NCBI GenBank assembly: GCA_036504075.1
Contig: DASXVX010000032.1
Span: 1 to 64,000 of the forward strand
From: DASXVX01 sp036504075
GTDB taxonomy: Bacteria; Bacillota; Sulfobacillia; Symbiobacteriales; Symbiobacteriaceae
Direction: 5' to 3'
DNA length: 64,000 bases
Shown here: positions 14,074 through 22,757 of the stretch, piece by piece
Position numbering within the stretch: the first letter of the stretch is position 1
How the letters are laid out: the number at the start of each line of letters is the position of its first letter
Position numbers and translations under genes: made by a program
Notes under the pieces: generated by a model
What the model was told of the DNA's origin: nothing
Database searches by the model: none
Seen by the model: only the letters and a program-made list of their open reading frames with translations

Positions 14074-14958
14074 CTACCACCCCCGCGGCGCCATCTTCTC
14101 TTCTTCCTTGAGCGTGTCCAGGTTAATGCCCACCATGGGCTCGCCCAGATCCTCGGAGATCTCGCCCAGCAGCTTGGCGTCGTTGTAGTGCGCCGCGGCC
14201 AGCACGATCGCGCGGGCCCGCTTCTCCGGGTCGCCCGACTTGAAGATGCCCGAGCCCACGAAGATTGCCTCGGCGCCCAGTTGCATCATGAGCGCAGCGT
14301 CGGCCGGCGTCGCAATGCCACCGGCGCTGAAGTTCACGACCGGCAACCGGCCCAGCCGCTTGACTTCCTTGATCAGCTCGAAAGGAGCGCCAAACTCCTT
14401 GGCGATGGCCATCAGCTCGTCTTCAGGGGCGTTCACGACCCGGCGAATGTCGGCATTGAGCTGGCGCATGTGCCGGACGGCTTCCACGACGTTGCCGGTG
14501 CCCGGCTCACCCTTTGTCCGGATCATGGCAGCGCCCTCACCGATACGCCGGAGGGCTTCCCCCAGGTTGCGGCAGCCGCAGACGAACGGCACCTTGAACT
14601 TATTCTTGTCCACGTGGAACTGGTCGTCGGCCGGCGTCAGCACTTCCGACTCGTCGATATAGTCGACGCCCAGCCCCTCGAGAATCTGCGCCTCCACAAA
14701 GTGACCAATGCGGCACTTGGCCATAACCGGAATCGTGACGGCCGCCATGATGCCCTTGACCAGTTGGGGATCGCTCATGCGGGCCACGCCACCGGACACG
14801 CGAATGTCCGCAGGGACCCGTTCGAGAGCCATTACGGCCACCGCTCCGGCCTTCTCGGCGATAACTGCCTGCTCCGGCGTAACGACGTCCATGATCACGC
14901 CGCCCTTCAGCATCTCTGCCAGGCCGGCCTTAACTTTCCAAGTTCCCTGCTCGCTCAC
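14074..14958 (-). CDS. pdxS: Pyridoxal 5'-phosphate synthase subunit PdxS
   Basis: PdxS is the dodecameric (beta/alpha)8 synthase that builds PLP from ribose 5-phosphate, glyceraldehyde 3-phosphate and ammonia. The 294-aa sequence is highly conserved, with ALERVPADIRVSGGVARMSD, PVMAKCRIGHFVEAQILE (including the catalytic Lys region), and the phosphate-binding NFSAGGIATPADAALMMQLG. The start is GTG 14958 behind GGAGGG. It forms a two-gene unit with pdxT, about 200 nt downstream of gyrA and separated from it by a terminator. Confidence 0.98.
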   Translation of the reverse strand: MSEQGTWKVKAGLAEMLKGGVIMDVVTPEQAVIAEKAGAVAVMALERVPADIRVSGGVARMSDPQLVKGIMAAVTIPVMAKCRIGHFVEAQILEGLGVDYIDESEVLTPADDQFHVDKNKFKVPFVCGCRNLGEALRRIGEGAAMIRTKGEPGTGNVVEAVRHMRQLNADIRRVVNAPEDELMAIAKEFGAPFELIKEVKRLGRLPVVNFSAGGIATPADAALMMQLGAEAIFVGSGIFKSGDPEKRARAIVLAAAHYNDAKLLGEISEDLGEPMVGINLDTLKEEEKMAPRGW

Positions 14959-15015
14959 GACTGAATCCCTCCGATATTGATAGTCTGTCTCAAATTCAGG
15001 ACTTGCTTCCCCACA

Positions 15016-15044
15016 ATCCTAACGGTGCCGGAAGGACTTGTAAA
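15016..15044 (-). promoter_or_regulatory. Putative pdxST promoter
   Basis: On the minus strand, -35 TTTACA (15044-15039) and -10 TAGGAT (15021-15016) have a 17-nt spacer, about 60 nt before the pdxS GTG. Confidence 0.5.
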
Positions 15045-15063
15045 CATCCAAGCTGCGGGGTGT

Positions 15064-15079
15064 ATTGGATCGATCCAAT
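15064..15079. promoter_or_regulatory. Perfect 16-bp palindrome, possible operator
   Basis: ATTGGATCGATCCAAT is a perfect palindrome 20 bp upstream of the putative pdxST -35, with a related ATCCAATT half-site at about 15098-15105. Size and position fit a dimeric regulator's operator; no regulator gene is adjacent. Confidence 0.4.
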
Positions 15080-15114
15080 TCACTCCGCAGACAGCCATCC
15101 AATTGACCGGTAGA

Positions 15115-15150
15115 CAAAACCCCCCGGAAGCGGTTGCCTCCGGGGGGTTG
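15115..15150 (-). terminator. Intrinsic terminator after gyrA
   Basis: On the minus strand a hairpin CCCCCCGGA/TCCGGGGGG is followed by TTTTGT, a few nt after the gyrA stop. Confidence 0.88.
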
Positions 15151-15159
15151 TTCTTAAAG

Positions 15160-17610
15160 CTATACCTCGTCGTCGTCCTTGGCGATCACCTGAGCCACCG
15201 CTGAGACCTTGTCGTTGGGATCCAGGTTCATCAGCTGTACCCCCTGGGTCGGCCGACCGATTCGCCGGATCTCCGAGACCGACATCCGGATGAGCACACC
15301 CTGCTCGCTCACCAGCACCAGGTCGTTCCCTTCCAGGACCGTCTTGATCGCCACGAGATGGCCGTGCTTCTCTTCCACGAGCTTGATCGTCGTCACGCCC
15401 TGGGCGCCCCGCTTGTAAGTCGGGTACTCCGAGAGCGGCGTCCGCTTGCCGACGCCCTTCGATGTAACCACCATCAGGTCAGCGTGCGGGTCGACAACGT
15501 CCATGCCGATGACCTCGTCACCTTCGGTCGGCATGCTGATGCCCCTCACGCCCCGGGCGTCGCGGCCCATGGTCCGCACGTCATCCTCGTGGAAGCGAAT
15601 GGCCAGGCCCCGGCTGCTCACCAGAATGATCTCGGCCTGCCCGTTCGTCATCTTTACCCCCACCAGGGAGTCGTCGTCGTCCAGCTTAATGGCGATAATG
15701 CCCGTCGCCCGGACGTTCTGGTAATCCTCCAGGGCCGTCTTCTTGACCGTGCCCTTCTTGGTGGCGAAGAAGAGATAGGTGTCCGGATCCGCGACCTCGC
15801 GGACCGGAATGACCGTGTTGACCTTTTCGCCCGGCAGAAGCTGCAGGAGATTCACTATGGCCGTGCCCCGAGCCTGGCGGGAGGCCTCCGGAATCTCGTG
15901 GCACTTCATGCGGAAGACCCGGCCCCGGTCGGTGAAGTACATCAGGTAATGATGGGTCGTGGTGATGAAGAGGTGCTCAATAAAGTCCTCTTCCTTCGCT
16001 GCGGCCCCCTGAATGCCACGACCGCCGCGCCGCTGGCTCCGGTACGTGGAAGCCGGCACCCGCTTGATGTAGCCGGAATGCGAAATGGTGATGACCACAT
16101 CTTCCTCAGCGATGAGGTCCTCGACGTCGATTTCGCCTTCCTCCACAAGGATCTTCGTCCGGCGGGGTTCGGCGAACTTACGCTTGATCTCGCCCAGTTC
16201 CTGTTTGATGATATCGAACTGCATTTTCTGTGAGTTAAGCACCGCCCGGAAATACGCGATGCGCTCCATCAGCTCGTTGTACTCCTCCTGCAGCTTTTCG
16301 CGCTCCAGGGCGGTCAGTCGCCGCAACTGCATATCGAGAATGTGCTGCGCCTGGATCTCACTGAAGCCGAAGTTGGCCTGCAAGCGGTTGCGGGCTTCGT
16401 CGGTGGTGGGCGAACTCCGGATCGTGTTGATGACCTGGTCGATAATGTCCAGCGCCTTCAGCAGGCCCTCGACGATGTGCGCCCGCGCTTCGGCCTTGGC
16501 CAGGTCGAACTTCGTCCGGCGCACGATGATCTCCAACTGGTGCTGGATGTAGTAATGCAAGATCTGCTTCAGGTTCAGTGTCTGCGGCTTCCCATCCACC
16601 AGAGCCAGCGTGTTGGTACTGAAGTTTTGCTGGAGCGCCGTGTACTTGTAAAGCTGGTTCAAGATGACGTTGGCGTTGGCGTCGCGACGCAGTTCGACGA
16701 CCATCCGCATGCCGGTCCGGTCGGACTCGTCCCGCAGATCCGTGATCCCTTCCACCTTGCGGTCCCGGTGCAGGTCGGCGATCCGCTCGATGAGCCGGGC
16801 CTTGTTGACGTTATAGGGGATTTCCGTCACGACAATGCGATTCTTGCCGTTCGCCATGGTTTCGATCTGGGCCTTGGCCCGCACGACAATCGAACCCTTG
16901 CCGGTGTGGAAGGCCTTCTTGATGCCTTCGCGGCCGAGAATCAGGGCCCCCGTCGGGAAATCCGGGCCCTTGATAACCGTACACAGTTCGTCAATGGTGA
17001 CTTCCGGCTTGTCGATCTGCAAGATAATGCCGTCGATCAACTCGCCCAGGTTGTGCGGGGGAATGTTGGTGGCCATGCCGACGGCAATGCCGGTGGAGCC
17101 GTTCGCCAGCAGGTTCGGGAAACGGGACGGCAATACGTCCGGCTCCTTCTCGCTGTTGTCGAAGTTGTCGCTGAAGTCGACGGTGTCTTTCTCGATGTCG
17201 GTCAGCATTTCGGCGGCCAGCTTGGAAAGCCTGGCCTCGGTGTAGCGCATGGCGGCCGCCGGGTCTCCGTCAATGGAGCCGAAGTTCCCCTGCCCATCGA
17301 CCAGGGGATATCGCATGACCCAATCCTGGGCCAGGCGAACCATGGTGTCATAGACCGACGCGTCGCCGTGCGGATGGAACCGGCCGAGCACGTCGCCGAC
17401 GGTCTTGGCCGCCTTGCGGTACGGCTTGTCCGGCGTATTGCCTGCCTCGTACATGCCATAGAGGATGCGCCGCTGGACGGGCTTGAGGCCGTCCCGGACG
17501 TCAGGCAACGCGCGTCCGACGATGACCGACATCGCGTATGTCAGGTACGATGTCTCCATCTCGTGCTTGAGTTCTTTGGGTAAAGTCTTCTGGGCGAAGT
17601 CTCCTGCCAC
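15160..17610 (-). CDS. gyrA: DNA gyrase subunit A
   Basis: GyrA is the breakage-reunion subunit of gyrase, which introduces negative supercoils with GyrB. The 816-aa protein has the catalytic Tyr in AAMRYTEARLSKLA, preceded by the quinolone-resistance region (HPHGDASVYDTMVRLAQDW). The GyrA-box QRRGGRG needed for DNA wrapping is present, followed by the six-bladed C-terminal beta-pinwheel repeats, and the tail is acidic (DDDEV). The position following Gly-Asp in the QRDR is Ala-Ser, the common sensitive-type arrangement. It starts at ATG 17610, about 50 nt after gyrB. Confidence 0.98.
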   Translation of the reverse strand: MAGDFAQKTLPKELKHEMETSYLTYAMSVIVGRALPDVRDGLKPVQRRILYGMYEAGNTPDKPYRKAAKTVGDVLGRFHPHGDASVYDTMVRLAQDWVMRYPLVDGQGNFGSIDGDPAAAMRYTEARLSKLAAEMLTDIEKDTVDFSDNFDNSEKEPDVLPSRFPNLLANGSTGIAVGMATNIPPHNLGELIDGIILQIDKPEVTIDELCTVIKGPDFPTGALILGREGIKKAFHTGKGSIVVRAKAQIETMANGKNRIVVTEIPYNVNKARLIERIADLHRDRKVEGITDLRDESDRTGMRMVVELRRDANANVILNQLYKYTALQQNFSTNTLALVDGKPQTLNLKQILHYYIQHQLEIIVRRTKFDLAKAEARAHIVEGLLKALDIIDQVINTIRSSPTTDEARNRLQANFGFSEIQAQHILDMQLRRLTALEREKLQEEYNELMERIAYFRAVLNSQKMQFDIIKQELGEIKRKFAEPRRTKILVEEGEIDVEDLIAEEDVVITISHSGYIKRVPASTYRSQRRGGRGIQGAAAKEEDFIEHLFITTTHHYLMYFTDRGRVFRMKCHEIPEASRQARGTAIVNLLQLLPGEKVNTVIPVREVADPDTYLFFATKKGTVKKTALEDYQNVRATGIIAIKLDDDDSLVGVKMTNGQAEIILVSSRGLAIRFHEDDVRTMGRDARGVRGISMPTEGDEVIGMDVVDPHADLMVVTSKGVGKRTPLSEYPTYKRGAQGVTTIKLVEEKHGHLVAIKTVLEGNDLVLVSEQGVLIRMSVSEIRRIGRPTQGVQLMNLDPNDKVSAVAQVIAKDDDEV

Positions 17611-17663
17611 AGGACTGTCCTCCTAAAACCACGGGACGGAACGCCCCGTGACTGCCGACCGAT

Positions 17664-19622
17664 TTAACCGATAGTGTCCAGGTTCGTAACCAGATGGGCG
17701 TTCCGCTCGATGAAGGCCCGCCTGGGCTCCACCTTGTCACCCATGAGCACCTCGAAAACCTGGTCCGCCTCCAGGGCATCCTCCATCTCCACCCTGTAGA
17801 GCGTGCGCTTGGTGGGGTCCATGGTGGTCTCCCAGAGTTGCTCCGGGTTCATTTCGCCCAGGCCTTTGTAGCGCTGGGGTTTGTCCGACACACCGCCGAT
17901 GCGGTTGATGACGGCATCCTTTTCTTCTTCGGAGTATGCGTAGTAGTTCTGCTTGCCCTTTTTGATCAGGTAGAGCGGCGGGCGGGCAATATAGACGTAC
18001 CCCACCTTGATCAGTTCCGGGAGGTACCGGTACAGAAACGTGAGCAACAGCGTCCGGATGTGGCTGCCGTCTACGTCGGCGTCGGTCATGATCACAAGCT
18101 TGTGGTACTTGCATTTGGCGATGTCGAAGTCGTCGCCGATACCGGTGCCCAGCGCGGTGATAATCGTGCGGACTTCTTCGTGAGCCAGAATCTTATCGAG
18201 CCGGGCCTTCTCGACGTTGATGATCTTGCCGCGCAAGGGCAGTATGGCCTGGGTCCGGCGGTCCCGGCCCTGCTTGGCCGACCCGCCGGCGGAGTCGCCC
18301 TCCACGAGGAACAGCTCGGATTCCGCCGGATCGCGGGATGAGCAGTCCGTGAGCTTGCCCGGGAGCGAAGAGATCTCCAGGGCGTTCTTCCGGCGCACAA
18401 GCTCGCGGGCCTTGCGGGCCGCCTCACGAGCCCGGGACGCGCTGATGGATTTTTCGACCACCCGCTTGGCGACGGAGGGGTTCTCCTCCAGGAACTCCGC
18501 GAGCCGTTCGCTGACCACCGAACCCACCAGCGTCTCCATTTCGGAGTTGCCCAGTTTGGTTTTCGTCTGGCCTTCGAACTGCGGATTCTGCAGTTTCACC
18601 GAAATGATCGCGGTCATGCCCTCGCGAATATCCTCGCCAGACAGATTATCCTCTTGCTCTTTGAGGATCTTCTGCTTGCGGGCATATGTATTTATGACCC
18701 GCGTAAGCGACGTTTTGAAGCCAGTCTCATGCGTGCCGCCTTCGGTTGTCCGAATGTTGTTCGCGAAACTGTAGATATTCTCGCTATAGCCGTCATTATA
18801 CTGAATCGACAGTTCCACTTCCTGGGTCTCCGTGGACTGGCTGATATAGATCGGCTTGGGATGCAGCACCTCGCGGGTGCGATTCAGATACTGAACGAAG
18901 GACTGGAGGCCGTCGTTGTACTTGAAACGGTGCTCCCGGCCCGAGTTCTCGTCGATGAAATGGATAAAGAGTCCCTGATTCAGGAAGGCATAGTCGCGCA
19001 TGCGGGTAACGATGGTGTCCACATCAAACTGGACCGTTTCGAAAATCTCCGGGTCGGGCCAGAACTGTACGAACGTGCCGTGGTCGGGGGTATCGCCAAT
19101 GCGCCGCAAATCGTACGCCGCATGACCGCCCTTCTCGAACTGGATTTCGTAAATGCCGCCCTTGGTACAGACACGGGCGTACATCTTGGCGGAAAGTGCG
19201 TTGACGACGGATGCACCCACGCCATGCAGACCGCCCGAGACTTTATAGGCGCCGCCGCCAAACTTGCCACCGGCGTGCAGCACCGTGTAAACGGTTTCAA
19301 CCGTAGACTTTCCCGTCTTCGGGTGGATGTCTACGGGAATGCCGCGCCCATTGTCGAGAACGCTACAGGAGCCGTCTTTGTGAAGGGTGATGACGACTTT
19401 ATCGCAAAAGCCGGCCAGACGTTCATCTACGGCGTTGTCAACGATTTCCCAAACCAGGTGGTGCAGGCCGCGTACTGATGTGCCGCCGATATACATACCG
19501 GGGCGCTTCCGGACCGCTTCAAGCCCTTCCAGCACCTGAATCTGGGCTCCGGTATATTCACCGGAGCTGGTGGTTGCCAGATGATCTCCCTCGGGTAGAT
19601 GCTCGCGCTTCTCCTCAGACAC
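17664..19622 (-). CDS. gyrB: DNA gyrase subunit B
   Basis: This is the ATPase subunit of gyrase. The GHKL ATP-binding domain has EIVDNAVDERLAGFC, DNGRGIPVDIHPKTG and GGLHGVGASVVNAL. The Toprim region has VEGDSAGGSAKQGRDR, TDADVDGSHIRTLLLTF and the usual C-terminal PQRYKGLGEMNPEQLWETTM. The product is 652 aa. I choose GTG 19622 as the start because GAGGGAGGA lies 6 nt upstream; an ATG nine codons earlier would place that ribosome site inside the coding sequence. gyrB-gyrA follow remB as in Bacillus. Confidence 0.98.
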   Translation of the reverse strand: MSEEKREHLPEGDHLATTSSGEYTGAQIQVLEGLEAVRKRPGMYIGGTSVRGLHHLVWEIVDNAVDERLAGFCDKVVITLHKDGSCSVLDNGRGIPVDIHPKTGKSTVETVYTVLHAGGKFGGGAYKVSGGLHGVGASVVNALSAKMYARVCTKGGIYEIQFEKGGHAAYDLRRIGDTPDHGTFVQFWPDPEIFETVQFDVDTIVTRMRDYAFLNQGLFIHFIDENSGREHRFKYNDGLQSFVQYLNRTREVLHPKPIYISQSTETQEVELSIQYNDGYSENIYSFANNIRTTEGGTHETGFKTSLTRVINTYARKQKILKEQEDNLSGEDIREGMTAIISVKLQNPQFEGQTKTKLGNSEMETLVGSVVSERLAEFLEENPSVAKRVVEKSISASRAREAARKARELVRRKNALEISSLPGKLTDCSSRDPAESELFLVEGDSAGGSAKQGRDRRTQAILPLRGKIINVEKARLDKILAHEEVRTIITALGTGIGDDFDIAKCKYHKLVIMTDADVDGSHIRTLLLTFLYRYLPELIKVGYVYIARPPLYLIKKGKQNYYAYSEEEKDAVINRIGGVSDKPQRYKGLGEMNPEQLWETTMDPTKRTLYRVEMEDALEADQVFEVLMGDKVEPRRAFIERNAHLVTNLDTIG

Positions 19623-19703
19623 CGAGGTTCCTCCCTCGCTGGATGACACTTCGATAACAGAACAATGTTAGCACAATCAGGCCTTGGCAACAAGTCGGTT
19701 GGC

Positions 19704-19973
19704 TCAAATCTCCATATCGGTGACAATATGGCTGTTTAAGAAATCCGCCCGCTTCATGAGCGTCAAGGACGAAATCGGTGAGAGGTAGACCTCGTCCTCA
19801 GTGAGAACCAGGCTTTTGGCATCGCCCCCGGCGATGTCAGTCACTTTCTTCTTGCTCTGCGCCAGGCGCAGCAGGTCGCGAGTGGACTCAGCCGTCAAGG
19901 TGGACTTGAGATCCAGGATTGCCACCACCCGCTTCAGGCTCACCACGACATCGGCGCCCACATGAAGAAACAT
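19704..19973 (-). CDS. remB: RemB/YaaB-like DUF370 family protein
   Basis: This 89-aa protein of the RemA/RemB (DUF370) family is related to a DNA-binding regulator of matrix genes in Bacillus. The diagnostic stretch is MFLHVGADVVVSLKRVVAIL at the N-terminus, followed by the SKKKVTDIAGGDAKSLVLTE region. It begins immediately after the recF stop and precedes gyrB, the same slot as Bacillus yaaB. DNA binding is inferred from RemA; the biological role here is not known. Confidence 0.9.
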   Translation of the reverse strand: MFLHVGADVVVSLKRVVAILDLKSTLTAESTRDLLRLAQSKKKVTDIAGGDAKSLVLTEDEVYLSPISSLTLMKRADFLNSHIVTDMEI

Positions 19974-21101
19974 TCAAGTCAGCCCTTTCCTGTCCCACTC
20001 CACCGTTCCCGCCCTGACCCGATATAACCGGTGTTCGGCCGGCCAGGAACGCACCATCAGGGTTTCGAGGTCGGTACAACTGACGAAAGTCTGAATCCCT
20101 TCCTGCATGGCATTCAGCAGGTAGTGACGCCGGGTCGGATCGAGCTCGGAAGCCACGTCGTCAAGGAGCAGCACGGGGTATTCACCCAATTGTTCGGCCA
20201 TGAACTGCAGTTCGGCCAGTTTCAGCGCCAGCACTGCGGTCCGCTGCTGGCCTTGCGACGCGTAAAGCCGTGCATCGCGGTTATCGATCCAGAAGGCCAC
20301 ATCGTCACGATGTGGCCCGATTAGCGTCACCTGACGGCGGATTTCCTCCCGCTGGCGGGCTCGCATGAGCGCCTGCAGCCGATCCGTCACTTCAGGCACC
20401 GCCGGCGTTTGGCCTGGGTCAGCCGCCTGGCTCTGATACTCCAGCACCAGCTTTTCTCTGCCCTCAGAGAGGACGTGATGGTACTCGCCGGCAATGGCCG
20501 TCAGGCGGTTGACTGCTTCAGCCCGCCGGGCGATCAGTTGCGCACCCGACGCGACCAGTTGCTCATCGTAGACAGACAGGAAGGCCGGATCAACCGGATC
20601 CTGCTTCAGAACGGTGTTGCGCTGCGCCAGCGCCCGATTGAACGTCATGAGGTAGTACAGGTAGTTCTGCGAAAGCTGAGACAACTCCAAGTCCAGGAAC
20701 CGCCGGCGTCCGGCCGGGGGACCTTTCACCAACTGCAGGTCGTCGGGCGAGAAGAAAACCGCCGCGAGATTGCCCACGAGCTTCGCAATTTTTCGCTCCG
20801 GAATGCCGTTGATCTTGAGCTGCTTGCGGGATTCCGCGCTCAAAGCGAGTTCCAGCGAAAGCTCGCCGGTCTTGCGGACCACGGTCGCCCGAGCCAGAGC
20901 CGCAGGGCTTCCCTCGCGGATTAACTCCTGGTCGTGGCTGGTCCGGTGGCTCTTACCGGTAGCCAGGAAGTAAACAGCCTCGAGCAGGTTGGTCTTGCCC
21001 TGGGCGTTGTCGCCGAACACGGCGTTCAAGCCGGGCGAAAACTCAACGTGCAAGTCCGCATAGTTCCGAAAGCCTTTCAGGATTAGAGAGGACAGGTACA
21101 C
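19974..21101 (-). CDS. recF: DNA replication and repair protein RecF
   Basis: RecF is an SMC-like ATPase that directs RecOR/RecA to gapped DNA. The 375-aa protein has Walker A GDNAQGKTNLLEA (about residues 30-42), the signature region LVKGPPAGRRRFLDLELSQL, and a Walker B/D-loop LLLDDVASELDPTRRHYLL. The start is GTG 21101, giving MYLSSLILKGFRNY, with GGAGGAGGG upstream and the stop of the S4 gene just before it. It is in the standard dnaA-dnaN-S4-recF order. Confidence 0.97.
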   Translation of the reverse strand: MYLSSLILKGFRNYADLHVEFSPGLNAVFGDNAQGKTNLLEAVYFLATGKSHRTSHDQELIREGSPAALARATVVRKTGELSLELALSAESRKQLKINGIPERKIAKLVGNLAAVFFSPDDLQLVKGPPAGRRRFLDLELSQLSQNYLYYLMTFNRALAQRNTVLKQDPVDPAFLSVYDEQLVASGAQLIARRAEAVNRLTAIAGEYHHVLSEGREKLVLEYQSQAADPGQTPAVPEVTDRLQALMRARQREEIRRQVTLIGPHRDDVAFWIDNRDARLYASQGQQRTAVLALKLAELQFMAEQLGEYPVLLLDDVASELDPTRRHYLLNAMQEGIQTFVSCTDLETLMVRSWPAEHRLYRVRAGTVEWDRKGLT

Positions 21102-21105
21102 GGAC

Positions 21106-21336
21106 CTAGCCCTCCTCCCCCTTCGTGATTTCCCACTGCCCTGCGCCATCGACGGAAATGCGGTCGCCGGGCCGTAGTTTGCGCCCGCGGCGCAACTCGG
21201 GCAAGCCGTCCACTTTCACCGCACCGTCCGCGATGAGCGTCTTGGCGTGGCCGCCGGTAGCGGCCAGGCCGACCCACTTCAGAAACGCGTCCAGCGTGAT
21301 GTATTCCGTCGTGATCGGGGCTTTTTGAACTGCCAT
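21106..21336 (-). CDS. yaaA: S4-domain RNA-binding protein (YaaA-like)
   Basis: The 76-aa protein consists almost entirely of an S4 RNA-binding fold: LDAFLKWVGLAATGGHAKTL, then IADGAVKVDG and RRGRKLRPGDRISVDG. It is the counterpart of Bacillus yaaA between dnaN and recF. Binding to rRNA or tRNA is implied by the domain, but the precise target is not established from sequence. It ends 4 nt before the recF start, suggesting coupling. Confidence 0.93.
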   Translation of the reverse strand: MAVQKAPITTEYITLDAFLKWVGLAATGGHAKTLIADGAVKVDGLPELRRGRKLRPGDRISVDGAGQWEITKGEEG

Positions 21337-21372
21337 GCGACTACTCCCAATCGTGATAAGTGCGTGCTGTGC

Positions 21373-22479
21373 CTAGTATGTGATCAAAGGCAGAAGCACG
21401 TAGACAAACTGGCTATGACTGGCAGGCTGCAGGCGGGCCGGGTTGCGGCTGCCCGAGCACTGGAGTCGGAACTCAGGCTCTTCTAACACCTTCAGGTAAT
21501 CAACCAGGAACTTGGAGTTGAAGCCGATGTCCAGGGAGTCGCCGTTGATCGCACCGGCGGGTACTTCTTCGTACACGTTGCCGACTTCCGGCGTGTTGGA
21601 GGTAATGGTAGCTCGCTGGTCGTTCAGCCCGATTTTCACGGCACCATCTTTGGCGATGAGCGCCGCGCGCTCGATGGCCTCCAGAAATTCGGCCCGGTTG
21701 ATCGCAAGTTCAGTCGGGTAATTCTGAGGCACCAGCCTCATCACGTCCGGATACTGGCCTTCCAGGAGGCGTGAGATCACCCGGACCTTGCCCAGGTCAA
21801 AGAAAACCTGGTTGGCAGTAACAGCCACCTGGGCCGTGTCGGCTGCCTCCGAAGAGAGCAGGCGAGTCAGTTCGTTGAGAGACCGGCTGGGAATGATGAT
21901 GGAGAAGCTGTGGGCGCTCGGATTCTCGGCGTCCGTTTCGGCCCAGGCGATGCGGACGCCATCAGTGGCGGTGCCGTTCAGCCGGTTCTCCCGAAGTTTG
22001 AAAAGGACACCGGTCAGCCAGGGCTTGGACTCGTCGTGGCCGGCGGCGAACGTAGTCTGCCGGAGGAGATCCCGGAGCAATACCTGGTTAGCCTTAAACA
22101 GCGAGGCGTTTTCGATATCTGGCACGCCGGGGAACTGATCGGCTGAAAAGCCGTGAATTACATACTGGGACTTGCCCCAGCGAACGGTGGCCGTGTAGTT
22201 GCGGTAATCGACCGCCAGGTCAATGTCGCCGAACGGGATCCGCCGGACCAGGTCGGTAAGGATGCGGGAGGGCAACACGACCTCGCCTTCGGTGAACACC
22301 TGGCAGGGAACTGAAGACTCGATCGCCAGTTCCATGTCTGTCGCCCGCAACGTCAGGACGTTGCCTGCGGCCGAAAGATAGATCCCCTGCAATACCGGAA
22401 TGGTGTTCTTGGTGGAGACCGCCTTTGAGACGGTACCAAGAATGGTGTTCAGACCCTCTTGGCTAATCGTGATCTTCAC
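21373..22479 (-). CDS. dnaN: DNA polymerase III beta subunit (sliding clamp)
   Basis: This is the ring-shaped processivity clamp. The 368-aa sequence follows the three-domain beta clamp pattern: MKITISQEGLNTILGTVSKA at the N-terminus, TLRATDMELAIESSVPC, and GALFKL-like blocks (LTGVLFKLRENRLNGTATDG). The C-terminus ends with ARLQPASHSQFVYVLLPLITY, a close match to the clamp C-terminal peptide. Start ATG 22479. It is separated from dnaA by about 280 nt of DnaA-box-rich DNA. Confidence 0.97.
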   Translation of the reverse strand: MKITISQEGLNTILGTVSKAVSTKNTIPVLQGIYLSAAGNVLTLRATDMELAIESSVPCQVFTEGEVVLPSRILTDLVRRIPFGDIDLAVDYRNYTATVRWGKSQYVIHGFSADQFPGVPDIENASLFKANQVLLRDLLRQTTFAAGHDESKPWLTGVLFKLRENRLNGTATDGVRIAWAETDAENPSAHSFSIIIPSRSLNELTRLLSSEAADTAQVAVTANQVFFDLGKVRVISRLLEGQYPDVMRLVPQNYPTELAINRAEFLEAIERAALIAKDGAVKIGLNDQRATITSNTPEVGNVYEEVPAGAINGDSLDIGFNSKFLVDYLKVLEEPEFRLQCSGSRNPARLQPASHSQFVYVLLPLITY

Positions 22480-22757
22480 TTGGAGCCCTCCTTTGGGCGC
22501 GGCCGTAAGGCTCAGAGCGGTTTCATCTCGCGGTGTGCAATGGGGTCAAAGACAGCAATGGTCATTGTAGAGGCTGTGGATTTGTGGAGAACTCGGTGGA
22601 TAACTACAGTGGCTTGAATCGCGTGACGTAATAAGTTGTGAGCATTGCCGCGCGGTCCATCCACACTTTCGCGACTGAATGAGGAAAACCTGCGGCCACA
22701 CGCGTTTTCAACAATGCTATCCACAGATATTATCCACAATGGGTGGATAACTTTTGC
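22480..22757. other. oriC: oriC, dnaA-dnaN intergenic part with DnaA boxes
   Basis: This 278-nt region contains DnaA boxes: GGTGGATAA (22595-22603), CTATCCACA (22717-22725), the consensus TTATCCACA (22730-22738), and GGTGGATAA (22742-22750). Three are clustered within 35 nt next to the dnaA stop, and further CCACA/TGTGG-containing near-matches occur around 22575-22590 and 22659-22665. An AT-richer stretch lies among them. By analogy to Bacillus, the unwinding half of the origin lies between dnaA and dnaN. The exact unwinding element is not identified. Confidence 0.85.

Noticed and set aside
16342..17583. A 413-codon open frame on the plus strand opposite gyrA
   Set aside because: It is antisense to a clearly intact gyrA; its composition (rich in Val, Asp, Gln, Arg, His) is what the complementary strand of a high-GC gene produces, and no ribosome site or family is seen.
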